This document shows positions 26,691 to 36,012 of a stretch of 64,000 bases of DNA, in pieces (the first letter of the stretch is position 1; every line of letters starts with the position of its first letter). The translations under genes and the position numbers were made by a program. Below the pieces are notes generated by a model. The model ran no database searches and was not told where the DNA came from. It saw only the letters and a list, made by a program, of their open reading frames with translations. The DNA comes from Helicobacter_D ganmani (lineage in GTDB: Bacteria > Campylobacterota > Campylobacteria > Campylobacterales > Helicobacteraceae): assembly GCF_965138225.1 (NCBI RefSeq), contig NZ_CBCSAX010000008.1; one strand, written 5' to 3'.

Positions 26691-26744
26691 GATAACTACT
26701 CTTATCATAAATTTAAGATTCTTAAAAGCAATGGAAGAAAATTC

Positions 26745-28139
26745 TTAATGAGCTAAAAATAAAATCAGAGATTTATCATTCAAAAGCAGGTTAATTTGCA
26801 CACCTTGTTTGTCTGTTAAAACTTGATAAATCTCATCTTCATTTTTGAAGGCTTTTGGTAACGAGATTCCAATTGAAATGCTATTTTCAGCCAATACCGC
26901 TTTGGAGCGACCTGCGATGATGTTAGTAAATTCCGAAATAACATCTAACAACTCTTCATCGCTTTGGGATTCCTCTCCCAAAAGCATCATAGAAGCTTCC
27001 TTGACTAGCACCTTGCTAAAGCACAATGCCACGATTCCGCTTACATCGCCTTCAAAAGTAATCATCGCCCCCATTATATCTACTTCGTTAGTTTTGTTGT
27101 ATTTGGTTACTTTGTAATCTGTACGTTTTGCCTCGCCACCCGTCAAAGAAGAAAGCGTTTCAATTGCCGCATTGACAAATACAGGCAACTGCGCTACCAA
27201 ATTCTTAGTTAATCCCTTGCTTTTTTGTTGTGAAGTTTGATGCACTTTAGCAAGTTCTCTAATTTTCGCGTCATTTCTGCATTTATCTATATTATCAAAA
27301 AACAAAATATTACTACGCATACAAAGCTCTTGTCTGCTGTGATCTAAAGGAGTCTTTAGCCCACAAATTGCAATACAAGCCCCAAATTTTGTATTATTGA
27401 GTGCCAAAGACATAATAAAATCCAATGCAGCTAAATTAAAATCTTTGGTATCACTCGCATCAAAAATAAAAACTCTATAACCCTCTCTTAAGCGCGAATT
27501 GTGTGCTTGGATATTAAAAGAAAGCGAGATATTTTTATCTACTTTTTTATAAAGCGTATAAATCACGATTCCATTATTAATCGTAATGGGAATGAAATTG
27601 CTTGTAATATCAAAATAAATATCATACAGATAAATAGCTTTATCAAGATATTGACGCCGCTTATCCATAAACTCTTCACCGCTATTGACACAGATTACCT
27701 CATATCCCTTAGCAGTCAGCTCTTGAGAAATCAACGTCTGCATCATACCATCTGCATCATAATAAATCACACTTTGATTTAGCGGAGGAATTTTAAGTCC
27801 AAGCAAGAGATTTGCCATATGTTCTGTGCGAAAAAGTGGTAAGCTTTTGTTGGGAAAAAGAGATTTCAACTTAGGGAATTGCGCATCATTATAGCCTACG
27901 AATGCTACTGCAATGCTCACTTTATTTTGCATAGCAAGCAAAGCTTTAGCGATAAGAATCGTCGCACCCTCATCAAATTGCGCAATATGCTCAAACGAAA
28001 AATACACTGCTTTGAGTGCGAGAGAACGAATTGTCGCGCTATTGGAGATAAGCACACCACAAATTTCTTTTGCTTCTTTCATCTCCAAGCGCACATCTGG
28101 CGCATAAATCGCAATATCGTGTTTAATGATAGGTCTCAA
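26745..28139 (-). CDS. Multi-domain protein with C-terminal CheX-like domain
   Basis: 464 residues, cytoplasmic. Residues 1-110 look like a STAS-type fold (HDIAIYAPDVRLEMKEAKEI, then a long helix and SIAVAFVGYNDAQF). Residues about 120-300 resemble a degenerate receiver domain (SVIYYDADGMMQTLISQEL, and later RVFIFDASD, IAICGL). Residues about 310-464 are CheX/CheC-like with ELLDVISEFTNIIAGRSKAVL, close to the E-x-x-N-x-x-x-G pattern of CheX phosphatases. This suggests a chemotaxis or flagellar signalling role, possibly dephosphorylation of a response regulator. No other chemotaxis gene is adjacent. The first two domain calls are inference from pattern. Confidence 0.7.
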   Translation of the reverse strand: MRPIIKHDIAIYAPDVRLEMKEAKEICGVLISNSATIRSLALKAVYFSFEHIAQFDEGATILIAKALLAMQNKVSIAVAFVGYNDAQFPKLKSLFPNKSLPLFRTEHMANLLLGLKIPPLNQSVIYYDADGMMQTLISQELTAKGYEVICVNSGEEFMDKRRQYLDKAIYLYDIYFDITSNFIPITINNGIVIYTLYKKVDKNISLSFNIQAHNSRLREGYRVFIFDASDTKDFNLAALDFIMSLALNNTKFGACIAICGLKTPLDHSRQELCMRSNILFFDNIDKCRNDAKIRELAKVHQTSQQKSKGLTKNLVAQLPVFVNAAIETLSSLTGGEAKRTDYKVTKYNKTNEVDIMGAMITFEGDVSGIVALCFSKVLVKEASMMLLGEESQSDEELLDVISEFTNIIAGRSKAVLAENSISIGISLPKAFKNEDEIYQVLTDKQGVQINLLLNDKSLILFLAH

Positions 28140-28160
28140 TTCCTCAAACCTTTAAAAGTC

Positions 28161-29045
28161 TTATTTGGTATAAACTTCTGCCTCTACTCTTCTATTTTGT
28201 TTTCTGCCCTCTTTTGTGGCATTATCTGCAATCGGTCTTGTTTCGCCATAACCTTTTGCTTCCAATCTCTCTGGAGAGATTCCTTCTTCTATAATTTTAT
28301 CTTTTACCGCTGTTGCGCGACGTTCAGATAGTTGTTGATTGTAAGCTGAATTTCCTGTGGAATCTGTATGCCCATTAATGATTGCAGTTTGATTTGGATT
28401 TTGTTTCATATATTCTGCAAAATCTGTGATTTCTACATTATATTCTGGTGCAATGGTTGTAGAATCAAATGGGAATTGCACAGAGAATGTATGAATATGA
28501 GACAATGTCTCTGTTGGTTGTGGCTCTGGTTGTGCGTAAGTTCCAAATGGAATACTAAAACCAACCATTGCAATCACATCACTACGTCCATCAAAACTTG
28601 CCAAATGTCGGAGTTCTGTTTTTAGGTGGAGGTATTCTGCAATTTCATGACGCAATCCCACACCATATTGTCCAAAGAAATCACTATCCATATTTTGGAA
28701 ATTATGGCTTAAATCCTCATAACCAAGACCTCCTAAAATATAAACAGAAGTTTTATCCCATACTTCAAATTCTTTTACAAGGTTCATATAATAGCGATTA
28801 ATATCCGTAGATTGTCCTTGCTCACTACCTTTTGCGCTATCTGCGCGGTCATAACCAAGTTCTACAAGCACACTTGGTGCAACACGACTAGCAAACTTCA
28901 AACCATAACTTAAATCCGCGCTATTTTTGTAACGATCATTGTCGATATGGAAAGTTCCACCAACTTGCGGAGTAACCTCAAATAGGTTGTTAGCTGCAAA
29001 AAGCGAGCCACTTAATGCGAGTGAAAGCGCAAGAATTTTTTTCAT
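28161..29045 (-). CDS. OmpA-family outer membrane protein
   Basis: 294 residues. Sec signal peptide (MKKILALSLALSGSLFAANN, cleavage after about residue 18), a beta-barrel-like domain (about 20-175) with alternating hydrophobic strands and many aromatic residues, a short Pro/Gln hinge (QPEPQP), then a peptidoglycan-binding OmpA domain (about 188-294): INGHTDSTGNSAYNQQLSER and GYGETRPIADN. The CF/OprF-type role is envelope anchoring. Strong AAAGGAGAAA ribosome site and own promoter, divergent from nadE. Confidence 0.93.
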   Translation of the reverse strand: MKKILALSLALSGSLFAANNLFEVTPQVGGTFHIDNDRYKNSADLSYGLKFASRVAPSVLVELGYDRADSAKGSEQGQSTDINRYYMNLVKEFEVWDKTSVYILGGLGYEDLSHNFQNMDSDFFGQYGVGLRHEIAEYLHLKTELRHLASFDGRSDVIAMVGFSIPFGTYAQPEPQPTETLSHIHTFSVQFPFDSTTIAPEYNVEITDFAEYMKQNPNQTAIINGHTDSTGNSAYNQQLSERRATAVKDKIIEEGISPERLEAKGYGETRPIADNATKEGRKQNRRVEAEVYTK

Positions 29046-29076
29046 AATTTTCTCCTTTAAACAATATAAAATTTAT

Positions 29077-29082
29077 ATTATA
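29077..29082 (-). promoter_or_regulatory. -10 box of the OmpA-family gene
   Basis: TATAAT on the minus strand (in AGTTATAATATAAA), 32 bases ahead of the ATG at 29045. The leader carries AAAGGAG. Confidence 0.55.
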
Positions 29083-29096
29083 ACTAATTTTTTGGC

Positions 29097-29102
29097 TATA
29101 AT
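29097..29102 (+). promoter_or_regulatory. -10 box of the nadE operon
   Basis: TATAAT in GGCTATAATACTAGG, back to back with the OmpA promoter. Transcription from near 29109 would read nadE, the DegT-like gene and lpxK, leaving a leader of about 70 bases. Confidence 0.55.
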
Positions 29103-29179
29103 ACTAGGTTTTATTGAAATTTTGTGTTTAATTTTAATTTCAAGGTAACATTTATTCAAATATTAAAAGGTAATTCCCA

Positions 29180-29938
29180 ATGAAAGATTTTGAACAAATC
29201 CGACAAAATCTTGTCCAATTTATTGCAACCGAAGTTCAAGCAAGAGGATTTCAATCCGTTGTTTTTGGGTTAAGCGGTGGCGTTGATTCTGCAGTCGTTG
29301 CACGTCTTTGTCAGCTTGCTTTTCCAAACAATCATCAAGCCCTTTTAATGCCCTCCAAACAATCCTCCCAAACAAGCCTAACCCACGCATTAGAACTCTG
29401 TAAAAAATTTAATATTTCCTATCAGATTCTACAACTCCACCAACCACAAAGTGCTTTTGAAGCAACTTTGCGAGGATTAGATTCTACGCCCTTGCGATTA
29501 GGGAATCTTTGTGCGAGATTGCGTATGATTTGTCTCTACGACTACGCTTTTACACATAATGCTTTAGTGATTGGCACAAGCAATAAAAGTGAGATTTTGC
29601 TTGGCTATGGCACAATCTTTGGTGACTTAGCCTGCGCAATAAATCCTATCGGCAATCTTTATAAAACAGAAATTTATGAACTTGCGCGTGCTTTAGGGGT
29701 TCCGCAAACTATCCTAGAAAAAGCACCAAGTGCGGATTTGTATGAGGGACAGAGTGATGAGAAGGAATTGGGTTTTCCTTATGCAATCTTAGACAGAATT
29801 ATGCTACTATTAGACAAAGGCGCAAAAGACGATGAAATCTTGCAACAAAATCTACCACGAGAGGCGTTAAGATTGGTCAAAGAGAGAATTTCTCACTTTG
29901 ATTTTAAGCGCAAAATGCCAGAAATTGCAAATATTTAA
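29180..29938 (+). CDS. nadE: NH3-dependent NAD+ synthetase
   Basis: Final step of NAD synthesis, amidating nicotinic acid adenine dinucleotide with ammonia. 252 residues, no glutaminase domain. The PP-loop is VFGLSGGVDSAVVA (about residues 28-41); GTSNKSEILLGYGTIFGD and the C-terminal APSADLYEGQSDEKELGF are diagnostic. Upstream of the DegT-like gene and lpxK in a tight operon (10 bases, then overlap). Confidence 0.95.
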   Translation: MKDFEQIRQNLVQFIATEVQARGFQSVVFGLSGGVDSAVVARLCQLAFPNNHQALLMPSKQSSQTSLTHALELCKKFNISYQILQLHQPQSAFEATLRGLDSTPLRLGNLCARLRMICLYDYAFTHNALVIGTSNKSEILLGYGTIFGDLACAINPIGNLYKTEIYELARALGVPQTILEKAPSADLYEGQSDEKELGFPYAILDRIMLLLDKGAKDDEILQQNLPREALRLVKERISHFDFKRKMPEIANI

Positions 29939-29948
29939 AGGAAAATTT

Positions 29949-31079
29949 ATGCGAAGTATTCCCTATTTTATCCCTGATATTACAGAGGCAGAAAGAGATG
30001 CAATTCTCAATGTATTAGAAAATCCAAGTCATAATATTGTGTTAGAGCTTGAAGAAGAATTTAAAAAATACATTGGTATCAAACACGCAATTTCAGCTGT
30101 TAGCGGAACAGCTGCTTTTCATTTGTGTCTTTTTGCTATGGATTTAAAACGAGGGGATAAAATCTTATGTTCCGTGAATTGTCACCCTAGTTTTCCAGAA
30201 ATGATTCGGCATTTTGATGCAGAACCGATTTTTGTGGATATTGAAGAGGATACCTTTCTCATTTCTTTACAAAAATGTAAAGAAACATTAGAAAGAATCG
30301 GAAACAAAAAATTACGTGCAATTATCATTAGCCATGTTGCAGGGCAAGCTTGCGATATAGAGCCTTTTTACGATTTAGCCGAACATTACAATATTAAAGT
30401 CATTGAAGACGCAACGATGGCATTAGGATTGACGCACAATGGTTTAAAAATCGGCTCTCATCATAGCTTTGCAAGCATTTTTAGCGTTGTGCTAGATTCT
30501 GCAAATCCTGTTGCACAAGCCGGTATGCTCACAACACAAGACGATGAACTTGCTGCACAGGCAATGCTTTTGCGCTACCACGGAGTTGTGAGTGAAAAAA
30601 CTACTAGCACGCGTCCGCAATATCTCTATGATGTCGTAGGGATTGGCAACAAATACAATATTAGTTACCTTGATACCGCACTTTGTCTAAGTCAGCTTAA
30701 GCGCATTGATTATATTATCAAAAAGCGTCAAGAAATTGCAAAATATTATATTCACGCATTACAAAACGCCCCCCATCTTGTAATGCCAAGCGCCAAAAGC
30801 GAACACATTTTTTTTCATTTTATCATCAAGGTAGATAAGAATCGCGACCATTTTGCACGTGAGCTAAAGGAATGCGGTATAGAAAGTGCGCTTCATTTTG
30901 TGCCATTGCATTTATTGAGTTATTACAAAAACAAATACAAATACAAAATCAGTGATTTTCCCGTCTCTCTTAAAAACTACCAGCAGATTTTAAGTTTGCC
31001 TATTTATAGCGCAATGCAAAAAGAAGACATAGACTATGTTTGCAAGCAAGTTTTGCGCCTTGCAAGCGAGCGTGTTTAA
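29949..31079 (+). CDS. DegT/DnrJ/EryC1-family protein lacking the catalytic lysine
   Basis: 376 residues with the fold of sugar aminotransferases such as PseC/ArnB: VSGTAAFHLCLF (phosphate-binding region, about 57-68), VIEDATMALG (the PLP-ring Asp, about 152-161), and ALHFVPLHLLSYYK near the C-terminus. Where active members have FSFHPTK followed by TTGEGG, this protein reads FSVVLDSANPVAQAGML (from residue 178), putting Ser184 in place of the Schiff-base lysine. It is therefore probably not a normal PLP transaminase. It starts at 29949 after AAAGGAAAATTT; an upstream frame start at 29898 lies inside nadE. Position between nadE and lpxK suggests an envelope sugar role, by inference. Confidence 0.82.
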   Translation: MRSIPYFIPDITEAERDAILNVLENPSHNIVLELEEEFKKYIGIKHAISAVSGTAAFHLCLFAMDLKRGDKILCSVNCHPSFPEMIRHFDAEPIFVDIEEDTFLISLQKCKETLERIGNKKLRAIIISHVAGQACDIEPFYDLAEHYNIKVIEDATMALGLTHNGLKIGSHHSFASIFSVVLDSANPVAQAGMLTTQDDELAAQAMLLRYHGVVSEKTTSTRPQYLYDVVGIGNKYNISYLDTALCLSQLKRIDYIIKKRQEIAKYYIHALQNAPHLVMPSAKSEHIFFHFIIKVDKNRDHFARELKECGIESALHFVPLHLLSYYKNKYKYKISDFPVSLKNYQQILSLPIYSAMQKEDIDYVCKQVLRLASERV

Positions 31080-31981
31080 TGCGTAAAATTGAAAAATATT
31101 TTTTTGCACCTAGCCCATTGCAAAAACTCCTTGCCTTTTGCCTTTTGCCTTTTAGCCTCATTTACTGCATTATTGCCACTCTCAAGCGAAAATTCGCACG
31201 CTTTTATGATTTTGGGATTCCAATTATTAGTGTGGGGAATCTTGTTTTAGGCGGTAGTGGTAAATCGCCTTTTATTATAGAAATTGCGAAAAATTATCCA
31301 AATTCTTGCGTGATTTTGCGTGGATTTGGGCGCAAAAGCAAAGGCTTAAAAGTTGTCAGTATTCAAGGCAATCTACAAACAAATGTGCAAATTGCCGGTG
31401 ATGAGGCGATTATGCTCGCCAAAAACCTGCCTTATTGTAGTGTAATTGTCAGCGAAAATCGCAAAAATGCGATTCTAAAAGCCAAAGAATTAGGAGCCAA
31501 GATTGTCTTTTTAGACGATGGATTCCGCTTTAATTTCAAAAAATTAAACATCATCTTAAAACCTAAGCTAGAACCTTACTTTGACTTTTGTATCCCAAGC
31601 GGCGGGTATCGCGAACACAAAAGCTCCTATCAAAAAGCTGATATTCTAGCACAAGAAGGCAGAGATTATGAGCGCAAAGTCCAACTCCTCTACCCCACCA
31701 AAAGAATGCTACTTCTTACGGCGATTGCAAATCCCTCACGATTGGATTCTTACTTGCCTGATGTAGTAGGAAAAATCATCTTGAAAGACCATTCTTTTTT
31801 TGATAAAACCAAAATACTAGAAGAATATGCGCGTCTTAGTGCCACTTCTCTCCTTGTTACGCAAAAAGATGCAACAAAACTTGAGGAATTTGGCTTGCCA
31901 CTTTCTCTTTTGCATTTAGAAATGCACATTAATCCCGTAATCCAACAAAGCATTCAAGAATATATTGCAAAAGAATCGTAA
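31079..31981 (+). CDS. lpxK: Tetraacyldisaccharide 4'-kinase LpxK
   Basis: Phosphorylates the 4' position of lipid A disaccharide at the inner membrane. 300 residues from the ATG that overlaps the preceding stop (taATG); the upstream alternative start lies in the other gene. N-terminal membrane-associated hydrophobic helix (about 14-32), P-loop VLGGSGKSPFI (about 55-65), VFLDDGFRF (about 144-152, the DDGFQ motif). Confidence 0.94.
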   Translation: MRKIEKYFFAPSPLQKLLAFCLLPFSLIYCIIATLKRKFARFYDFGIPIISVGNLVLGGSGKSPFIIEIAKNYPNSCVILRGFGRKSKGLKVVSIQGNLQTNVQIAGDEAIMLAKNLPYCSVIVSENRKNAILKAKELGAKIVFLDDGFRFNFKKLNIILKPKLEPYFDFCIPSGGYREHKSSYQKADILAQEGRDYERKVQLLYPTKRMLLLTAIANPSRLDSYLPDVVGKIILKDHSFFDKTKILEEYARLSATSLLVTQKDATKLEEFGLPLSLLHLEMHINPVIQQSIQEYIAKES

Positions 31982-31983
31982 TT

Positions 31984-32056
31984 ACCATTGCGAAAATGCG
32001 TAACCTCAAATCTTTTTTTCAAGTTTGAATCCTCATAGAAATTGCTTCGCTATGCT
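31984..32056. repeat. Possible degraded REP-like element
   Basis: Between lpxK and a convergent gene. ACCATTGCGAAAATGCG and, about 40 bases on, ATTGCTTCGCTATGC resemble the two arms (CATTGCGAG... / ...CGAAGCAAT) of the REP-like elements better preserved at 40312 and 48562. Strongly eroded, so only tentative. Confidence 0.25.
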
Positions 32057-32068
32057 TAAATGAGACTC

Positions 32069-33310
32069 TTAAGATGAATGCTTGAATAAGCTTAGAAATT
32101 CGCGCTTGTAGCGTCTAATCTCTCTTACATTAAGAGAAAAATAGATTCCACAAGCCAAAAGCAAACAACAAGCAATAATCAACGCTAAAGGAAAGGGTGT
32201 ATTCGCTTCTACCGCTCCTACAACAAAAGAAATCACCCCCGCAAAGATAAATTGCACCATTCCCAAAATGGCTGAAGAACTTCCAGACATTTGTTTGAAA
32301 CGCGCCATTGCAAGCGTTGTGGTGTTTGGCACAATAAAACCATTCATTCCAAGCATTAAGAACAAAAGAATCTCAAAAGGCAAGAATCCCAAATCAAACC
32401 ACCCGACTACAAGCAATACTAATGCAACCCCAAACATCATCACAAACGCATAAGGCAACACTGCATAAGGAGAATATTTACGCACGATTCTTGCATTAAT
32501 ATTGGCAAAAATCATAAAACTAAGTGCATTCACTCCAAAAAGGATTCCATAGGTTTTTTCGCTTAAACCAAAATATTCGCGAAAAATAAACGATGAGCCG
32601 GTAATATAGGCAAAAATTGTTGCCATTACAAGACTAGAGGATAGAATATAAATGCGGAATCTGCGGTCTTGCAAAATATGAAAATAATTCACTAAAACAA
32701 CTTTAAACTCTGGCTTGACTCTCTGCACAGATTCTTTCTCTTGGATTCCAAAGATAATCAAAACAAAAAGTAGAATCCCAAGCGCAAAAAGTGTCGCAAA
32801 AATACTTTTCCACGAAAAGAAATCCAACAAAAATCCCCCAAACACAGGGGCAAGCATAGGAGCTAAACTAGAAACAACCATCATTAAAGCAAACGCACTT
32901 GCCGCTTCTTTTAACGCAAAATTATCATTGATAATTGCACGCGCAATCACCACTCCAGCACAGCCACCAAGTGCTTGCAAAAAACGCCAAAAAATAAAAC
33001 TATCCACAGAATCAAAGCTAATGCACGCAAAGCTTGCGACAATAAAAAGTGCGATTCCAATATACAGGGGCTTTTTCCTGCCATAAACATCACTCAAAGG
33101 TCCATAGATTAACTGCCCAAACGCAAAAGCGATGAAAAAAATAGCCAAAGAAAGTTGCGCATAAAAAGGTGTAGTCGTGAAACTTCTCTGAACCTCTCCA
33201 AGTGCGGGCAAATACATATCCGTAGAAAGAGGAGCAAGGCTAGACATAAAAGCCAAAATAACAATCAACCTCGCTTTTGCAAAACCTTGATAAGCAGTAG
33301 CTTTTTGCAT
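32069..33310 (-). CDS. Bcr/CflA-type MFS drug exporter
   Basis: 413-residue, 12-helix major facilitator superfamily transporter of the Bcr/CflA (DHA1) group. Seen: the first-helix motif LSTDMYLPALGEVQ, motif A QLIYGPLSDVYGRKKPLYIG (about 66-85), and motif C-like GVVIARAIIND. Substrates of relatives include bicyclomycin and chloramphenicol-type compounds; not predictable here. Own promoter with extended -10. Convergent with lpxK. Confidence 0.9.
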   Translation of the reverse strand: MQKATAYQGFAKARLIVILAFMSSLAPLSTDMYLPALGEVQRSFTTTPFYAQLSLAIFFIAFAFGQLIYGPLSDVYGRKKPLYIGIALFIVASFACISFDSVDSFIFWRFLQALGGCAGVVIARAIINDNFALKEAASAFALMMVVSSLAPMLAPVFGGFLLDFFSWKSIFATLFALGILLFVLIIFGIQEKESVQRVKPEFKVVLVNYFHILQDRRFRIYILSSSLVMATIFAYITGSSFIFREYFGLSEKTYGILFGVNALSFMIFANINARIVRKYSPYAVLPYAFVMMFGVALVLLVVGWFDLGFLPFEILLFLMLGMNGFIVPNTTTLAMARFKQMSGSSSAILGMVQFIFAGVISFVVGAVEANTPFPLALIIACCLLLACGIYFSLNVREIRRYKREFLSLFKHSS

Positions 33311-33343
33311 AGAAAATCCTCAAGTTTTTGATTTTGAAAAACG

Positions 33344-33349
33344 ATTATA
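33344..33349 (-). promoter_or_regulatory. Extended -10 box of the MFS exporter gene
   Basis: Minus-strand TGTTATAAT (TG, one base, TATAAT), 34 bases ahead of the ATG at 33310. Confidence 0.55.
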
Positions 33350-33454
33350 ACACATTAGAATTTTAGAAAAAAATTAATTAACTTTTTGTGCGTTTGGATT
33401 CTGTAAGATTCCACAAAAAATCAAAACCCGCAAAGAGTCTTGCAAAATATCAGG

Positions 33455-34234
33455 CTAAAAACCCGCTTGAAATAAAAGAGTGAGTGCGTCAAATGCACTT
33501 AAAAATTCGCGCTTAAAATGCAACATAATCGCCGGAACAATCACAACCAACACCGCAAAAGCGACTGCAATTTTGACAGGAAATCCGATTGCTAGCAAAT
33601 TGAATTGCGGATGGGCTTTCATAATCATACCAAAAATAATATCTGATAGCAAAATCAAAGCAATAATCGGAAAGGACATTGTAAGCCCTACAACAAAAAG
33701 ACTTGCAAAAGACTTCACAATATATTCAATATAATTTTGAGTAAAAAGAAAACCACCCAATGGAATCTCTTGAATGCTCTGCGCAACAAAATAAAAGAAC
33801 AAATGATGATAATCAAGCCCTAGTGCAATCAGCAAAGCAAGAAGTGTAAGCAGTTGCCCTACAATTGGTTTTTGCGCTCCCGTAATAGGGTCATAAGCAT
33901 TTGCAATCGTCAATCCCATTGCAAACGAAATCAATTCTCCACCAAAAGAAATCATACCGAAAACAATTTGCAATGCCATAGATGCGAGAAATCCCAACAT
34001 AATTTCAGAAAGTCCCGCAACGATGAAGCGCAAAATCGTCCAATTTGCTGGTGGCACAACATCTAAAAGAGGGACAAAAAGAATCGTAAGCCAAAAAATC
34101 AATGCGCCTTTAATGGAATTATTAATCATTTGATTTTCAAAAAAAGGAAAAAAGGCGATAATCCCGGCAAATCGTAACAGCAAGAGTAGAAAGTTTGCGA
34201 CATTCCCTTCAGTAAGATAGGCTAGGAGTTCCAT
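33455..34234 (-). CDS. fliR: Flagellar export apparatus protein FliR
   Basis: Inner-membrane component of the flagellar type III secretion gate (FliPQR). 259 residues, six or so hydrophobic helices with family segments FFENQMINNSIKGAL, MISFGGELISFAMG and KAHPQFNLLAIGFPVKI. Last gene of the rpsB-tsf-ABC-fliR operon, the same arrangement known in Campylobacter. The ATG follows AAAAGTTTTAAGTT without a clear ribosome site. Confidence 0.93.
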   Translation of the reverse strand: MELLAYLTEGNVANFLLLLLRFAGIIAFFPFFENQMINNSIKGALIFWLTILFVPLLDVVPPANWTILRFIVAGLSEIMLGFLASMALQIVFGMISFGGELISFAMGLTIANAYDPITGAQKPIVGQLLTLLALLIALGLDYHHLFFYFVAQSIQEIPLGGFLFTQNYIEYIVKSFASLFVVGLTMSFPIIALILLSDIIFGMIMKAHPQFNLLAIGFPVKIAVAFAVLVVIVPAIMLHFKREFLSAFDALTLLFQAGF

Positions 34235-34275
34235 AACTTAAAACTTTTTCAACTCTTAAATAGGAAAAGGAGATT

Positions 34276-34920
34276 TTATTCAAGAGATTTAAGAGAAGCG
34301 TGTTCCAAACGATAAGAATGTAAAGCTTTCCTTGCAAGAATTGGGTCGTGCGTAACAAATACAAGCAACGATTGTGTCAATCTCACATAATCAAACAAAA
34401 GCTCCATTACGCCAAAAGCCGTTTCCCTATCCAAATTTCCGGTTGGTTCATCAGCAAAGATGATTTTAGGTCTTTTAGTCAAAATCCTAGCAATGGATAG
34501 CCTCTGCTGCTGCCCTCCGCTCAATGCGCTGACATTTAATGGCAAAGTTTCTAAAATTCCAAACAAACTTAAAAGCTCGTGGTCAATCTTTTGATTACTC
34601 AACAAAGAAGCAACTTCCAAGTTTTCTTCTGCGCTGAATCCCAAAAATAAATAATGCGATTGAAAAATGATTCCAATTTCATTACGTCTTAGGGCAAGTA
34701 ATTCACTTTGGGGAAGTTGATAAATATCCTTGCCCAAAAGCTTCACAACACCACTTTGAGGCTTTAAAAAACTAGAAAGAATGTGCAAGAGCGTGCTTTT
34801 GCCACTCCCACTTACACCCATAATAGAGAGTGTTTCACCTGCATTTAAGCTGAAAGTTACATTTTCTAAAATAGGAGAATCATAGCCAAAAGAAAGGTTT
34901 TCAGCTACAAGAGAAGCCAA
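34276..34920 (-). CDS. ABC transporter ATP-binding protein (LolD/MacB-type)
   Basis: 214-residue ATPase of the lipoprotein-export/MacB group. Walker A MGVSGSGKSTLLH (about 34-46), Q-loop IIFQSHYLFLGF, signature LSGGQQQRLSIARIL (about 131-145), Walker B IIFADEPTGNLD. Its partner permease is not in this window. Encoded between tsf and fliR, as in C. jejuni, so co-transcription with translation genes is ancestral. LolD is the likeliest label but the partner would decide. Confidence 0.88.
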   Translation of the reverse strand: MASLVAENLSFGYDSPILENVTFSLNAGETLSIMGVSGSGKSTLLHILSSFLKPQSGVVKLLGKDIYQLPQSELLALRRNEIGIIFQSHYLFLGFSAEENLEVASLLSNQKIDHELLSLFGILETLPLNVSALSGGQQQRLSIARILTKRPKIIFADEPTGNLDRETAFGVMELLFDYVRLTQSLLVFVTHDPILARKALHSYRLEHASLKSLE

Positions 34921-34935
34921 GCAGAGCTCCCCAAA

Positions 34936-36003
34936 TTAGCCTAATTGTGCTGCAACTTCATCTGCGAAGCTACAAGCTTGTTTTGTGATTCCCTCGCCAA
35001 GCTCAAAACGCACATATTCCACGACTTCAATAGAATCCCCGAGTTCTTTAGATTTATCCCCCAATACTTGTGCAATTGTTTTCTTATCGTCCATTACAAA
35101 GAACTGCCCCAATAGTGTAAGCCTTTGGTCTAAAATCGTAGAATCTGCCTTGAATCTTTCTAATTGTCCGGGCAAAATTTTATCCCAAATTTGCTCTGGT
35201 TTGCCTTGCGCTTTTAATTCTGCCTTTAATTTTTCCTCTTGTTGTTTTAAGATTTCATCAGTTAATTCTAGCTGACTAATATATTCTGGAATCTTATGCA
35301 AAGGCTTGCCAAGTCTTTTTAGCTCTTCATTTTCTTTTTCTAGCTCCGCAATAATCGCTGTTTTCTCGCTTTTAATAAAGTCCAAATCAAAAGAATGGTA
35401 AGAAATCACTTGTGGTTTCATCGCCGCAGCGTGCATACAAAGACTCTTCGTAAAATCCGACAATTTAGCCGCATTTGCTTCATTTTGGCATTTTAATGCA
35501 ATAATAACGCCCACGCGCCCATTAGAATGCACATATGCATTGACGATTCCACCTCCTTTTGCTTCAACTTTCGCGATTCTGCGCACAACGATATTTTCAC
35601 CGATTTTTGCAATTTGAGACTTTAGGTATTCTTCAAATTTCGCTCCCTCAAAGTTAAGCGTGTGAAGTTCCTCTACATTGGAGACATCAGAATCTTGCAC
35701 CATTGCGATTGTTTTTGCGCTCAATTCTTTGAAGCCGTCATTCTTAGCCACAAAGTCTGTTTCAGAGTTAATCTCTGCCATACTTACCTTTTTGAAATCA
35801 GGAGATACTTTAATAGCAATACTTCCCTCTGCCGCTACTCTATCAGCTTTTTTTGCTGCTTTACTAAGCCCTTTTTCCCTCAAATATTCTACGGCTTTTT
35901 CTAAATCACCGCCCACTTCTACAAGAGCTTTTTTACAATCCATCATTCCCGCGTCTGTCCTATCGCGAAGTTGTTTTACAAGCTGCGCACTAATCTCTGC
36001 CAT
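34936..36003 (-). CDS. tsf: Elongation factor Ts
   Basis: Nucleotide exchange factor for EF-Tu. 355 residues. N-terminal UBA-like domain with LRDRTDAGMMDCKKALVEVGGD (residues 11-32), the conserved EINSETDFVAKND (about 78-90), and YVHSNGRVGVII. Longer than the E. coli protein because of an extra coiled segment around 230-270 (KIPEYISQLELTDEILKQ). Follows rpsB by 9 bases. Confidence 0.96.
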   Translation of the reverse strand: MAEISAQLVKQLRDRTDAGMMDCKKALVEVGGDLEKAVEYLREKGLSKAAKKADRVAAEGSIAIKVSPDFKKVSMAEINSETDFVAKNDGFKELSAKTIAMVQDSDVSNVEELHTLNFEGAKFEEYLKSQIAKIGENIVVRRIAKVEAKGGGIVNAYVHSNGRVGVIIALKCQNEANAAKLSDFTKSLCMHAAAMKPQVISYHSFDLDFIKSEKTAIIAELEKENEELKRLGKPLHKIPEYISQLELTDEILKQQEEKLKAELKAQGKPEQIWDKILPGQLERFKADSTILDQRLTLLGQFFVMDDKKTIAQVLGDKSKELGDSIEVVEYVRFELGEGITKQACSFADEVAAQLG

Positions 36004-36012
36004 TGCCTCTCC

